From Confluentibacter lentus (lineage in GTDB: Bacteria; Bacteroidota; Bacteroidia; Flavobacteriales; Flavobacteriaceae): a stretch of 64,000 nucleotides of DNA. Shown one piece after another: positions 17,922-26,061 of the stretch. Within the stretch, counting starts at the first letter, position 1; every line of letters begins with the position of its first letter. A program made the position numbers and the translations under genes. The notes below the pieces were generated by a model. That model was not told the DNA's origin. It did no database searches and was given only the letters and a program-made list of their open reading frames with translations. The stretch covers positions 1 through 64,000 of the forward strand of contig NZ_NIHE01000006.1 of the NCBI RefSeq assembly GCF_002806995.1. Reading direction: 5' to 3'.

Positions 17922-18006
17922 TATTTTTTAATTGTTCATATAAACTAACTAATTGATTTATTTTTGTTTGTGACCCCATTTTTTCAAATTCTTCTAAATG
18001 ATAAAT
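17914..18006 (-). pseudogene. Relic 3' end of a gene coupled to the coiled-coil membrane protein
   Basis: An open frame of 30 codons without a good start (ATG only at 17979) ends in TAA within the TTG start region of the 346-residue gene. Its translation includes LEEFEKMGSQTKINQLVSLY, which reads like the helical C-terminal tail of a larger protein. The upstream part is missing: a stop precedes it at 18007 and miaA ends at 18069. This suggests deletion of a partner gene. Confidence 0.35.
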
Positions 18007-18068
18007 TCAAAACTACTTAATAGTTTAGCACGAAATTAATTAATTTTTCTTACATATTTACTTAAATT

Positions 18069-18977
18069 TCAATCGAATATTTTAACTTCAATACTTTTAA
18101 TAACAACTTCAACATCACTCAAATAATCAAACCACAAAATACTCTCATCTTTTTTAAACCAAGTGAGTTGGCGTTTGGCAAAACGGCGTGTGTTTTTTTT
18201 AATTTCAGAAATGGCAAAATCTAAATCCCAGTCACCATTTAAATAGTTGAATAATTCTTTGTAACCAACCGTATTTAAAGCGTTTAAATGTTGGTAAGGC
18301 AACAAGCTTTCAACTTCTTTCAACAAACCTGCTTGCATCATGATATCGACTCGTTGGTTGATGCGGTTGTAAATAATGGGTCTATCGGCAGTGAGTCCAA
18401 TCGTAATCGTTTTAAAATCACGTTTGGTTTTCTCTTTGTTTAAAAAAGAGGAATAAGGTTTGTTGGTGCCAATACAAATTTCCAACGCACGAGTCACCCG
18501 ATGCGGATTATCAATCGCAATCGTGTTATAAGATGTTATATCTAAGGTTTTTAATTGTTCCTGTAAATAAGGAAGGCCTTTGGTTTCTAAATCGGCATTT
18601 AAGTTTTCTCTAATTTGGCTATCAACTTCAGGGAAATCATCCAAACCTTTGGTAATGGCATCTACATACAATCCGGAGCCTCCAACAATAATAACCACAT
18701 CTTTGGTTTTAAAAAGAGTCTCTAAGCATTGCAGCGCCTCTTTTTCAAAAGCACCAACATTGTAATTATCTATAATGGATTTATGATGAATAAAATGATG
18801 CTTAGCAGCAGCTAATTCTTCTTTATTCGGTGCCGCTGTGCCAATATGCATGTCTTTAAAAAACTGCCTAGAATCTGCCGAAATAATCTCCGTTTTAAAA
18901 TGTTGCGCCAGTTTAATGCTTAAAGCGGTTTTGCCAATGGCCGTTGGCCCCACAATGGAAATTAAAAATTTAGTCAT
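18069..18977 (-). CDS. miaA: tRNA dimethylallyltransferase
   Basis: MiaA transfers a dimethylallyl group to N6 of A37 in tRNAs reading UNN codons. From ATG at 18977 the protein is 302 residues, opening MTKFLISIVGPTAIGKTALS with the P-loop GPTAIGKT; then SADSRQFFKDMHIGTA, GGSGLYVDAITKGLDD and the C-terminal KRQLTWFKKDESILWFD. I prefer 18977 to an upstream in-frame ATG at 19040 because the family begins just before the P-loop and the start then overlaps the upstream stop as ATGACTAA, a coupling overlap of 8 nt. Confidence 0.95.
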   Translation of the reverse strand: MTKFLISIVGPTAIGKTALSIKLAQHFKTEIISADSRQFFKDMHIGTAAPNKEELAAAKHHFIHHKSIIDNYNVGAFEKEALQCLETLFKTKDVVIIVGGSGLYVDAITKGLDDFPEVDSQIRENLNADLETKGLPYLQEQLKTLDITSYNTIAIDNPHRVTRALEICIGTNKPYSSFLNKEKTKRDFKTITIGLTADRPIIYNRINQRVDIMMQAGLLKEVESLLPYQHLNALNTVGYKELFNYLNGDWDLDFAISEIKKNTRRFAKRQLTWFKKDESILWFDYLSDVEVVIKSIEVKIFD

Positions 18978-19815
18978 CGTGTAATTTATGTCCGCAGTTA
19001 TAACAAAATTCGGCTTTTCCCATGTGGTCTTGTTCGCCACAACTAGGGCAAGGGTTTCGGTTTCCGACTAAAAAGATGCTTCCTTTACGCTTATTTTGAG
19101 CCAGTTCAGCAGTAACAATACCCGTAGGAACGGCAATAATACCATAACCTAAAATCATGATAAAGGATGCTACTACTTGCCCCAATGGTGTTATAGGGTG
19201 TATGTCTCCATATCCAACTGTTGTTAGAGTGACAATACACCAATAAATACTCACAGGAATACTTGTAAATCCATTTTCCTTGCCTTCAATAACATACATT
19301 AATGAGCCTAAAAGCACGCAAACCACCAACACAAAATAAATGAAAACCAAAATTTTAACTCTGCTTGTTTTAAGGGCTAATCTTAGTTGGGATGCTTGTC
19401 CTGTAAAACTGACTAGATTAAGTATTCTGAATAATCGCAAAAGTCTTAATGCCCTAACAACCGAAAGTATTTGTGCACCACCTAAGAAAAATGATAAATA
19501 CATGGGTAAAATGGCAATAAAATCAATAATGCCATAAAAACTAAAAATATATTCAGAAGGTTTTTTTATGGAAATGATGCGTAATATATACTCAATGGTG
19601 AAAAATATAGTAATAATCCATTCACAAATAAGAAGAATATTATGGTACTTAACATCTATAAAATCCACGGTTTCGAGCATCACCATGAGTACACTCAATA
19701 ATATGAGCCCAAGTAGCACAAGATCAAACAACCTGCCCATCATGGTATTTGTTCCATAAATAATGATGTGCACTTTCTGCCTGAAGATATCGAATTTAGA
19801 TTTTTCTGTATCCAT
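18970..19815 (-). CDS. Voltage-gated potassium channel family ion transporter with zinc ribbon
   Basis: A 281-residue six-helix channel. S1-S4 voltage-sensor-like region (S4 with RALRLLRLFRIL), pore helix and the K+ selectivity filter TTVGYGD before S6 (VASFIMILGYGIIAVPTGI). The cytoplasmic C terminus ends in a CPSCGEQDH...CYNCGHKL zinc-ribbon-like pair of CxxC motifs. It overlaps miaA by 8 nt. A TAGATTTG -7 box lies 16 nt upstream of its start. Selectivity is from the filter; gating is not known. Confidence 0.92.
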   Translation of the reverse strand: MDTEKSKFDIFRQKVHIIIYGTNTMMGRLFDLVLLGLILLSVLMVMLETVDFIDVKYHNILLICEWIITIFFTIEYILRIISIKKPSEYIFSFYGIIDFIAILPMYLSFFLGGAQILSVVRALRLLRLFRILNLVSFTGQASQLRLALKTSRVKILVFIYFVLVVCVLLGSLMYVIEGKENGFTSIPVSIYWCIVTLTTVGYGDIHPITPLGQVVASFIMILGYGIIAVPTGIVTAELAQNKRKGSIFLVGNRNPCPSCGEQDHMGKAEFCYNCGHKLHDD

Positions 19816-19830
19816 AAAAAACTATAGACT

Positions 19831-19838
19831 CAAATCTA
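19831..19838 (-). promoter_or_regulatory. -7 element upstream of the ion channel/miaA pair
   Basis: TAGATTTG on the minus strand, perfect TAnnTTTG match, 16 nt before the channel ATG. No clear -33 box. Confidence 0.45.
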
Positions 19839-19844
19839 CAAAAA

Positions 19845-21206
19845 TTATAGATGGATAATTTTTAAATCCTTCCTCTTTCTTAAATAACTTTGAATAATAT
19901 GCTGGGTATCTCTATTATTTTCCATTTTAGTAATGATAGATTCCAAAACCTCAATGTTGTTTATTTGATAGTTCAGATTGAAAAAGCCCAAACCTTTAAA
20001 AACACCGCTTTCAATGAGTATGGCGCTTCGTTCATCAATATCACGACCTCTGTCAATAATCACCATGTTTTTATTTTTGTAACTATTTTTATTGATGAGG
20101 GCCTCTACGCGTTTATTATAATCTTCTGGTGCTTCTTTTTGGATACAGGCACCAGCACATTCCTTGATGTCGTATTTAAAACAACTCGTTTTTGTATTGT
20201 AAATACCCGTTAGTTTTTGACATAATTGGTACTCTTCAACGGCATTAAACATAAAGGATTTTCCGCTTTGCCTATTTGCAAAGGTGGTAATAGGATTTTT
20301 ACGGCCATCTGCAATATCAATCTTAAGATTGATATACCCATGTTCATCAACAAAACTATACAATGCATGTGTGAATACTTTTCGGCGTAACGCTCTGTTG
20401 TAAATAGGGTTGTTGCGTTTTATTTCTTCACTTTCTTTTAAAAGAGCTACCAATTCACTGCCAGTAGCATCATAAGTGACAGCAGCTACTTGCATTTGTA
20501 TTTTTTTGGACTTCGGATTGGTATTCGTAAAATGTTGATTAATGCGTTTTTTTATATTGTTGCTTTTGCCAATATATATAATTTCACCGTCCGATTTATG
20601 CATATAATAAACACCAGTAATAGCAGGCATTTGTTCGATAATGTTGATATGCCTAGGCTCTAATTGATATTTAGGGTTTAAACGAATGGATTCTTGAATG
20701 ATGCTTTTTGTGGAATCTTTATCCAATAACATTTTAAATAACTTAACTGTCGCCATAGCATCTCCAGCAGCTCTGTGTCTATCCGCCACAGGAATGCCAA
20801 GTGCTCTAACCAATTTTCCTAAACTATACGATTCTTGATTTGGAATCAAATCTTTCGCCAATTCAACTGTACAGAGTGATGGACGTTCAAATTCAAATCC
20901 CAATCGTCTAAATTCCGTGCATAAAATACGGTAATCAAATTGAGCGTTGTGGGCGACTAAAATGCAATCTTCGGTAATTTCAACAACACGTTTTGCGATT
21001 TCATAAAACTTAGGTGCATTGCGCAACATGCTACTATTAATACCTGTAAGATTCACTACAAAGGGTTGAATCTCACGTTCCGGATTTATTAGACTGATGA
21101 ATTGATCAACGATTTCATGACCATCGTATTTGTAGATTGCAATTTCGGTGATGCCTTCTTCATTATACTTGCCTCCAGTCGTTTCTATGTCTAATATTGC
21201 GTACAA
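19845..21206 (-). CDS. DnaQ-like 3'-5' exonuclease fused to a UvrC-like GIY-YIG domain
   Basis: A 453-residue fusion. Residues 1-165: DEDDh exonuclease (AILDIETTGG, LVAHNAQFDYRIL, ADRHRAAGDAMATV) related to the epsilon subunit of DNA polymerase III. Residues ~190-275: GIY-YIG nuclease (ITGVYYMHKSDGEIIYIGKS, IKKRINQHF). Residues ~329-354: four cysteines C-x12-C-x7-C-x3-C, resembling the iron-sulfur ligands of UvrC. The UvrB-binding and helix-hairpin-helix parts of UvrC are absent. Probable role in DNA repair or end processing, like Cho-type nucleases; inference. The next gene downstream (21250) is across a repeat. Confidence 0.9.
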   Translation of the reverse strand: MYAILDIETTGGKYNEEGITEIAIYKYDGHEIVDQFISLINPEREIQPFVVNLTGINSSMLRNAPKFYEIAKRVVEITEDCILVAHNAQFDYRILCTEFRRLGFEFERPSLCTVELAKDLIPNQESYSLGKLVRALGIPVADRHRAAGDAMATVKLFKMLLDKDSTKSIIQESIRLNPKYQLEPRHINIIEQMPAITGVYYMHKSDGEIIYIGKSNNIKKRINQHFTNTNPKSKKIQMQVAAVTYDATGSELVALLKESEEIKRNNPIYNRALRRKVFTHALYSFVDEHGYINLKIDIADGRKNPITTFANRQSGKSFMFNAVEEYQLCQKLTGIYNTKTSCFKYDIKECAGACIQKEAPEDYNKRVEALINKNSYKNKNMVIIDRGRDIDERSAILIESGVFKGLGFFNLNYQINNIEVLESIITKMENNRDTQHIIQSYLRKRKDLKIIHL

Positions 21207-21213
21207 AAAATTT

Positions 21214-21250
21214 AGTTAAAAGTTAAAAGCTAAAAATTAAAAGTTAAAAC
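21214..21250. repeat. AT-rich repeat, downstream arm at the first four-helix-bundle gene
   Basis: AGTTAAAAGTTAAAAGC and following bases. Positions 21221-21250 are complementary in 24 of 30 positions to 21611-21640 on the other side of the gene. A solo relative is at 8620-8651. Confidence 0.6.
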
Positions 21251-21606
21251 TACTGTGGTTTTAACTTCATTGTGTTAATTGTAGAAACCAACATTTTTAT
21301 GAGTTCTTGGTTTAAGTCTATTAATTTATTGAAATTTTCTGATTCTAAATAATCGGAATCTTTAAGTAACAAGAGCCAATACTCAGTTTCACTGGATTCT
21401 TTAAGAGCTATGCTCATTTTGCTTATGAAATCTTTATTTGATTGCGCAAATTCAGCTTCCCTAATATTAGCTCCTATAGAAGTGCCACTTTTTAGTAATT
21501 GTCTACTTAATGTGAATTCTTTCTTGTTTGAAGAAATGGATTTATAAGTTTCAATAATTTGTAATGCAAAATGATAACTCTTATTTTTTAAAATTGATTC
21601 CTTCAT
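21250..21606 (-). CDS. Four-helix-bundle protein (23S rRNA intervening-sequence protein family)
   Basis: A 118-residue helical protein with the IVP/S23 family core: LSRQLLKSGTSIGANIREAE, FISKMSIALKESSETEYWL and a final amphipathic helix. The family was first seen inside 23S rRNA intervening sequences and its biochemical role is unknown. Here the gene is bracketed by imperfect inverted AT-rich repeats (21221-21250 and 21611-21640) between the exonuclease fusion and yggS. A paralogue lies at 31224-31574. Confidence 0.93.
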   Translation of the reverse strand: MKESILKNKSYHFALQIIETYKSISSNKKEFTLSRQLLKSGTSIGANIREAEFAQSNKDFISKMSIALKESSETEYWLLLLKDSDYLESENFNKLIDLNQELIKMLVSTINTMKLKPQ

Positions 21607-21610
21607 CCAA

Positions 21611-21640
21611 CTATTAACTTTTCACTTTTAGATATTAACT
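21611..21640. repeat. AT-rich repeat, upstream arm at the first four-helix-bundle gene
   Basis: Inverted relative of 21221-21250 (24/30 complementary). It lies 4 nt before the four-helix-bundle ATG and overlaps the last bases of yggS. Confidence 0.5.
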
Positions 21641-22297
21641 TCTAATACCGAAAATACTGCTTCCAACACGTATCATAGTACTTCCACAATCTATGGCAAG
21701 TTTATAATCGCCACTCATACCCATGCTTATAATTTCTGGCTTAAAGTTAAAAGATTCTATGGGTTTAAGACTATCAAATGTGGTTTTTAACAAGGTGAAC
21801 TCATTTTTTATTTGGTTGAGGTCATCCGTAAAAGTCGCCATGCCCATAACACCAACAATCTTAATATTTTTTAATTCTGAAAACGCTTTAGATTGAATCA
21901 TTTTTGGAGCCTCGTCCGGTTCCATTCCGAATTTAGAATCTTCCGAAGCTATTTTAATTTGAAGTAAACAATCAATCACTCGGTTATTTTTTAGGGCTTC
22001 TTTGTTTATCACTTCCAAAAGTTTGAAATTATCAACGCCATGTATCAAACTTACAAAAGGTGCCATATATTTTACTTTATTACGCTGAACATGACCAATC
22101 ATGTGCCACTCAATATCTTTTGGCATTTGCTCATGTTTTTCAACCATTTCTTGGATTTTATTTTCTCCAAAAATGCGTTGCCCTGCATGATAGGCTTCCA
22201 TTAAATCGCTTATGGGTTTTGTTTTGGAAACAGCAACAAGGGTAACATGGGATGGTAACTCGGATTTTATTTGAATGAGGCTTTCTTTTATGGACAT
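21635..22297 (-). CDS. YggS family pyridoxal-phosphate-binding protein
   Basis: A 220-residue PLP-binding TIM-barrel protein of the YggS/PROSC/YBL036C family, involved in PLP homeostasis. PLP lysine is in LVAVSKTKPISD (Lys near 26); other motifs are GENKIQEMVEK, WHMIGHVQRNKVK, KFGMEPDEA, VGVMGMATF and the phosphate-binding SMGMSGDYKLAID...STMIRVGSSIFG. Slightly short but complete. It sits next to the first four-helix-bundle gene. Confidence 0.95.
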   Translation of the reverse strand: MSIKESLIQIKSELPSHVTLVAVSKTKPISDLMEAYHAGQRIFGENKIQEMVEKHEQMPKDIEWHMIGHVQRNKVKYMAPFVSLIHGVDNFKLLEVINKEALKNNRVIDCLLQIKIASEDSKFGMEPDEAPKMIQSKAFSELKNIKIVGVMGMATFTDDLNQIKNEFTLLKTTFDSLKPIESFNFKPEIISMGMSGDYKLAIDCGSTMIRVGSSIFGIRS

Positions 22298-22376
22298 TTT
22301 TGTTGTTTAGGCGTTTAATTGTTTAACTGTTTAATTGTTTTTAAGTTTAAACGCATAAACGGTTAAACGAATAAAC

Positions 22377-23267
22377 TTACTTCAAGAATTGTTTAGATAC
22401 TTTTTCGGCTTTTTTACTTTCAGAATAATCATAAAATCCTTCACCAGATTTTACGCCTAATTTACCAGCGTTTACCATATTTACCAACAGGGGGCAAGGA
22501 GCATATTTCGGATTTTTAAAGCCATCATACATCACATTTAAGATAGACAAGCAAATATCTAACCCGATGAAATCTGCTAATTGTAGAGATCCCATAGGGT
22601 GCGCCATCCCTAGTTTCATCACGGTATCAATCTCATGAACGCCAGCAACGCCATTATAAAGTGTTTCTATGGATTCGTTAATCATGGGCATTAAAATACG
22701 GTTAGCGACAAATCCAGGGAAATCGTTGACTTCAATAGCTGTTTTTCCCAATTGCTTGGAAATAGTCATGATGGTTTTGATGACTTCTTCACTGGTATTA
22801 TACCCTTTTATAATTTCAACCAAGGGCATTAATGGTACTGGATTCATAAAATGCATGCCAATAACCATGTGAGGTCTGGTGGTTACCGATGCTATTTGCG
22901 TTATGGAAATGGATGAGGTATTGGTGGCTAAAATGGTATCATCTGGGCAAGCACCATCCAACTGTTTAAAAATAGAAAGCTTTAAATCGACGTTTTCAGT
23001 AGCTGCTTCAATCACCAAACTGGCGTATTCAACACCTTCTTTAATATTAGTGAATGTGGTAATATTTGAAAGTGTCTCCGTTTTTTTTTCTTCGGAAATG
23101 GTTTCTTTCGTCACCATTCTATCCAAATTTTTTGAAATGGTTTCTAAGGCTTTTTTTAAAGCAGGCTCACTGATATCAATAAGCTGCACTTTAAATCCGT
23201 ACTGAGCAAAGGTGTGTGCAATACCATTGCCCATGGTACCTGCTCCAATAACTGCTACGTTTTTCAT
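22377..23267 (-). CDS. 3-hydroxybutyryl-CoA / 3-hydroxyacyl-CoA dehydrogenase
   Basis: A 296-residue NAD(P)-dependent enzyme oxidising L-3-hydroxyacyl-CoA. Rossmann loop VIGAGTMGNGIAHTFA at the N terminus, substrate loop IGMHFMNPVPLMPLVEIIKG with the catalytic His, NDFPGFVANRILMP, and the C-terminal helical domain GMAHPMGSLQLADFIGLD ... GVKSGEGFYDY. I start at ATG 23267; the frame stays open to 23312 but that adds MMRFPPRGNEKNTIQ encoded by a palindrome at 23287-23305 and is not family sequence. Stand-alone Hbd type rather than FadB fusion. Confidence 0.94.
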   Translation of the reverse strand: MKNVAVIGAGTMGNGIAHTFAQYGFKVQLIDISEPALKKALETISKNLDRMVTKETISEEKKTETLSNITTFTNIKEGVEYASLVIEAATENVDLKLSIFKQLDGACPDDTILATNTSSISITQIASVTTRPHMVIGMHFMNPVPLMPLVEIIKGYNTSEEVIKTIMTISKQLGKTAIEVNDFPGFVANRILMPMINESIETLYNGVAGVHEIDTVMKLGMAHPMGSLQLADFIGLDICLSILNVMYDGFKNPKYAPCPLLVNMVNAGKLGVKSGEGFYDYSESKKAEKVSKQFLK

Positions 23268-23286
23268 TTGAATAGTATTTTTTTCA

Positions 23287-23305
23287 TTTCCTCGAGGAGG
23301 AAATC
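23287..23305. repeat. Palindrome upstream of the hydroxyacyl-CoA dehydrogenase gene
   Basis: ATTTCCTC-GAG-GAGGAAAT, an 8-bp perfect stem. It lies 20 nt before the dehydrogenase ATG, so it could fold in the mRNA leader. Confidence 0.5.
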
Positions 23306-23345
23306 TCATCAAAGTGATTTCTTAGGCAATTGATTTTTTTAATGT

Positions 23346-23380
23346 GATTACTTCGTCGTTTCTCTCCTCGTGATGACGTT
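23346..23380. repeat. Degenerate GTCATTGCGAGG-type dispersed repeat
   Basis: Reading the minus strand, ACGTCATCACGAGGAGA followed by AACGACGAAGTAATC matches the family of the 37152-37285 copies with several changes. Confidence 0.6.
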
Positions 23381-23387
23381 TATTTCA

Positions 23388-24347
23388 TCAAAAACAATTA
23401 ATAATCTGATTCGCCACACGCAACGCTTCGGTACCATCATGTAGCGTAACCGCAGGTTTTGTGTTATTGTTTATCGCATCAGCAAAGCTTTCCAATTCAT
23501 CTAGAATGGAATTATTTTCTGGTATGGGCGGATTATCAAAATAAATCTGTTTTTTCACGCCTTCGGCATTTTCAAGAACCATATCAAAATCCCCAGGATT
23601 TTCCGGAGCGTCCTTCATTTTTACTACTTCACATTGCTTCGTTAAAAAGTCCACCGAAATGTAAGCATCCTTTTGAAAAAAGCGAATCTTACGCATTTTT
23701 TTCAACGAAATTCTACTGGCAGTTAAGTTGGCAACACAGCCATTGGTGAATTCAATACGTGCATTGGCAATATCGGGTGTGTCACTGATAACAGCTACGC
23801 CACTTGCGGAAATATGTTTTATTTTAGAATTAACCGTACTTAAAATAATATCAATATCATGAATCATTAAATCCAATACCACAGGCACATCGGTACCTCT
23901 TGGATTAAATTCCGCCAAGCGATGCGATTCAATAAACATGGGCGATTTTACTTCATCCTTTACGGCCAAGTACGCCGGATTAAAACGTTCTACATGGCCT
24001 ACTTGTCCTTTTACATTGTGCAAGGCTACCAACGCTCTTATTTCTTCGGCTTCTTCAACCGTATTGGTAATGGGTTTTTCAATAAAAATATGTTTGCCTT
24101 TTATAACGGCTTGTTTGGCACATTCGTAATGAGAAAGGGTAGGAGTTACAATATCCACGACATCTACGGCGTCAATAAGCGTTTCAATAGAATTAAAGAA
24201 TTTATAACCGAATTCAGTTTCCACCCTTTTGCCGTTAGCTTCATCCGCATCATAAAAACCAACAAGATTGAATTTTTCGGATTGTTTTAAGAGTCTTAAA
24301 TGAATTTTCCCAAGATGACCTGCGCCAAGTACTCCAACTTTTAGCAT
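23388..24347 (-). CDS. Gfo/Idh/MocA family oxidoreductase
   Basis: A 319-residue NAD(P)-dependent oxidoreductase. Rossmann loop VGVLGAGHLGKIH, AIKGKHIFIEKPI-like motif (VIKGKHIFIEKPITN, the EKP catalytic lysine), then HVERFNPAYLA and MIHDIDIILS typical of the C-terminal alpha/beta domain. Substrates in this family are usually sugars or cyclitols; none can be assigned here. No sugar-biosynthesis neighbours are present. Confidence 0.92.
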   Translation of the reverse strand: MLKVGVLGAGHLGKIHLRLLKQSEKFNLVGFYDADEANGKRVETEFGYKFFNSIETLIDAVDVVDIVTPTLSHYECAKQAVIKGKHIFIEKPITNTVEEAEEIRALVALHNVKGQVGHVERFNPAYLAVKDEVKSPMFIESHRLAEFNPRGTDVPVVLDLMIHDIDIILSTVNSKIKHISASGVAVISDTPDIANARIEFTNGCVANLTASRISLKKMRKIRFFQKDAYISVDFLTKQCEVVKMKDAPENPGDFDMVLENAEGVKKQIYFDNPPIPENNSILDELESFADAINNNTKPAVTLHDGTEALRVANQIINCF

Positions 24348-24492
24348 AATTTATTCGTTTTAAACAAAAATAGCATAATTAACACATGATTTTGGTATAA
24401 CGCAGCTAAATTTTAATCACAAATTATTAAAAATAAATTCTGTTTAAATAGTTTTAAGCTTAAAAATGTTTGACTAATTTTAGCATTGAGAA

Positions 24493-25146
24493 ATGACGCA
24501 ACTTTTGAAAGATACATTTAAGCATAAAGGATTACGACAGCAATTAGTTACTGTTTTAAAAGGCAAGGGAATAACGGATGCAAATGTTTTGAAAGCCATA
24601 GGAAATGTGCCCCGGCATTTATTTATGGATTCTGGGTTTTTAGATTATGCTTATAAGGATATGGCATTCCCGATTGCGGCCGACCAAACCATTTCCCAAC
24701 CTTACACCGTAGCATTCCAAACGGAATTACTTCAAGTTAAAAAAGATGATAAAATTCTTGAAATAGGTACAGGTAGTGGCTATCAAGCCGCTGTTTTATG
24801 CGAACTTGGCGCCCGGGTTTACAGTATAGAGCGCCAACAAGAGTTGTTTAAAAAAACGAGTTTGTTTTTACCTAAAATAGGCTATCGCCCCAAAAAATTG
24901 GTTTTTGGTGATGGTTATAAAGGTCTGCCTGAAGAATCTCCTTTCGATAGTATTATTGTCACCGCTGGCGCACCTTTTGTACCAAAACCTTTGTTGAGTC
25001 AGTTAAAAATAGGCGGTAGGTTGGTGATTCCTGTTGGGGAACCTACACAAATTATGACTTTGATTATTAGAAAGGACATCAAAGAATTTGAACAGCATGA
25101 ATTTGGTGAATTTCGTTTTGTGCCGTTGTTGGAGGACAAGAATTAA
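24493..25146 (+). CDS. pcm: Protein-L-isoaspartate O-methyltransferase
   Basis: A 217-residue SAM-dependent repair enzyme that methylates L-isoaspartyl residues in damaged proteins. Motifs: FPIAADQTISQPYTVAF, the SAM-binding ILEIGTGSGYQAAVL, VYSIERQQEL, FGDGYKG, DSIIVTAGAPFVPKPLL and IGGRLVIPVG. Full length. It converges on the CarboxypepD-reg gene at 25152 with only 5 nt between stops. Confidence 0.96.
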   Translation: MTQLLKDTFKHKGLRQQLVTVLKGKGITDANVLKAIGNVPRHLFMDSGFLDYAYKDMAFPIAADQTISQPYTVAFQTELLQVKKDDKILEIGTGSGYQAAVLCELGARVYSIERQQELFKKTSLFLPKIGYRPKKLVFGDGYKGLPEESPFDSIIVTAGAPFVPKPLLSQLKIGGRLVIPVGEPTQIMTLIIRKDIKEFEQHEFGEFRFVPLLEDKN

Positions 25147-25151
25147 ACTAT

Positions 25152-25910
25152 TTATTCTTTTATTTTTCCCTGTTCGTAATCAGATAAAAAGGTTTTAAAA
25201 GCTTTACTGTGTTTGAATAATTCCTCTAACAAAAACATGCTATTAGCATCATTTAAAAAAGTGCCGTTCATGTTTTGGGCTTCACAATATTCGAAGAATA
25301 AGGGCTTATATTCCAAAGGTATTTTTAACTCATTCACTAAAAATGTGTCATTTAAAAATTTGTCCTTAGAGAACAAGGAATCGAGTTGTTTGTAATTAAT
25401 GGGTTCTATAACATCAGGTTTGACTTTATCCTTTTTGAAAAGTTTGACAATGAGTGAAGCAATCCCAATAAAATCTAAACCATAACTTGGAGCCTGTCCA
25501 TATAAATGCGGATTATTTTTAATATCTTCAGTAATTTGTACTTTTAAATCCGTTGTATATTCTTCTGCGTCAAACACTTTTTTTTTTGAATGATCATTTA
25601 CAACAACTTCATCCAGATTATTCATTATTTTTTTTAATTCAATAATCATTTTGTTTTCAAAATCGAGTTTGGTTATGACTTGCTTTTTTTGTTCATAAAA
25701 CAAGGAATAAAAAACGAGTGTGTCGTTAACAGAAGCGTTTATTGAGAAGTTGCCCGCATCATCGGAATAGGTTGCTATTTTTTTTGAAAGATTGGTAACT
25801 TTTATATCTTTTAGTTTGGATTCTGCATCATAAATGACGCCCTTTATATTTTGGGAATTCATAGTTAATGGCAATAAAAATAAAAGAAGCAGGTAAATAG
25901 TGCTTTTCAT
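25152..25910 (-). CDS. CarboxypepD-reg-like domain protein without barrel (paralogue 1)
   Basis: A 252-residue exported protein: signal peptide (1-19), a CarboxypepD_reg-like beta domain (about 22-102; GNFSINASVNDTLVFYS, then NLDEVVVNDH), followed by ~150 residues without plug or barrel that resemble the C-terminal part of the protein encoded at 26062-26850 (a GI-SLIVKLFKK stretch, then conserved helices). The N-terminal domain is the type that precedes TonB receptors. Function unknown; probably periplasmic. Confidence 0.8.
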   Translation of the reverse strand: MKSTIYLLLLFLLPLTMNSQNIKGVIYDAESKLKDIKVTNLSKKIATYSDDAGNFSINASVNDTLVFYSLFYEQKKQVITKLDFENKMIIELKKIMNNLDEVVVNDHSKKKVFDAEEYTTDLKVQITEDIKNNPHLYGQAPSYGLDFIGIASLIVKLFKKDKVKPDVIEPINYKQLDSLFSKDKFLNDTFLVNELKIPLEYKPLFFEYCEAQNMNGTFLNDANSMFLLEELFKHSKAFKTFLSDYEQGKIKE

Positions 25911-26061
25911 TACACTGTTGGATTTTGATGGCTTTAATCAAATGTATAGAATCCATGTAATAAAAAGATTACTATTAACAAAGTTTAACACAGGTAAACC
26001 AAACGTTATATGTGTTAGATGTTGAGATTACTTTTTTTTGGAGGGAATTTAGTAGCGACTA

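Noticed and set aside
18978-19040. Upstream in-frame ATG for miaA
   Set aside because: Would add 21 residues before the P-loop that are not in the family and overlap the channel gene by 71 nt.
21214-21640. Insertion sequence or toxin-antitoxin system around the four-helix-bundle gene
   Set aside because: No transposase or antitoxin ORF; target-site duplications cannot be defined. Reported instead as a cassette with inverted repeats.
23268-23312. 15-residue N-terminal extension of the hydroxyacyl-CoA dehydrogenase
   Set aside because: Translates a palindrome; family sequence begins at the ATG just before the Rossmann loop.
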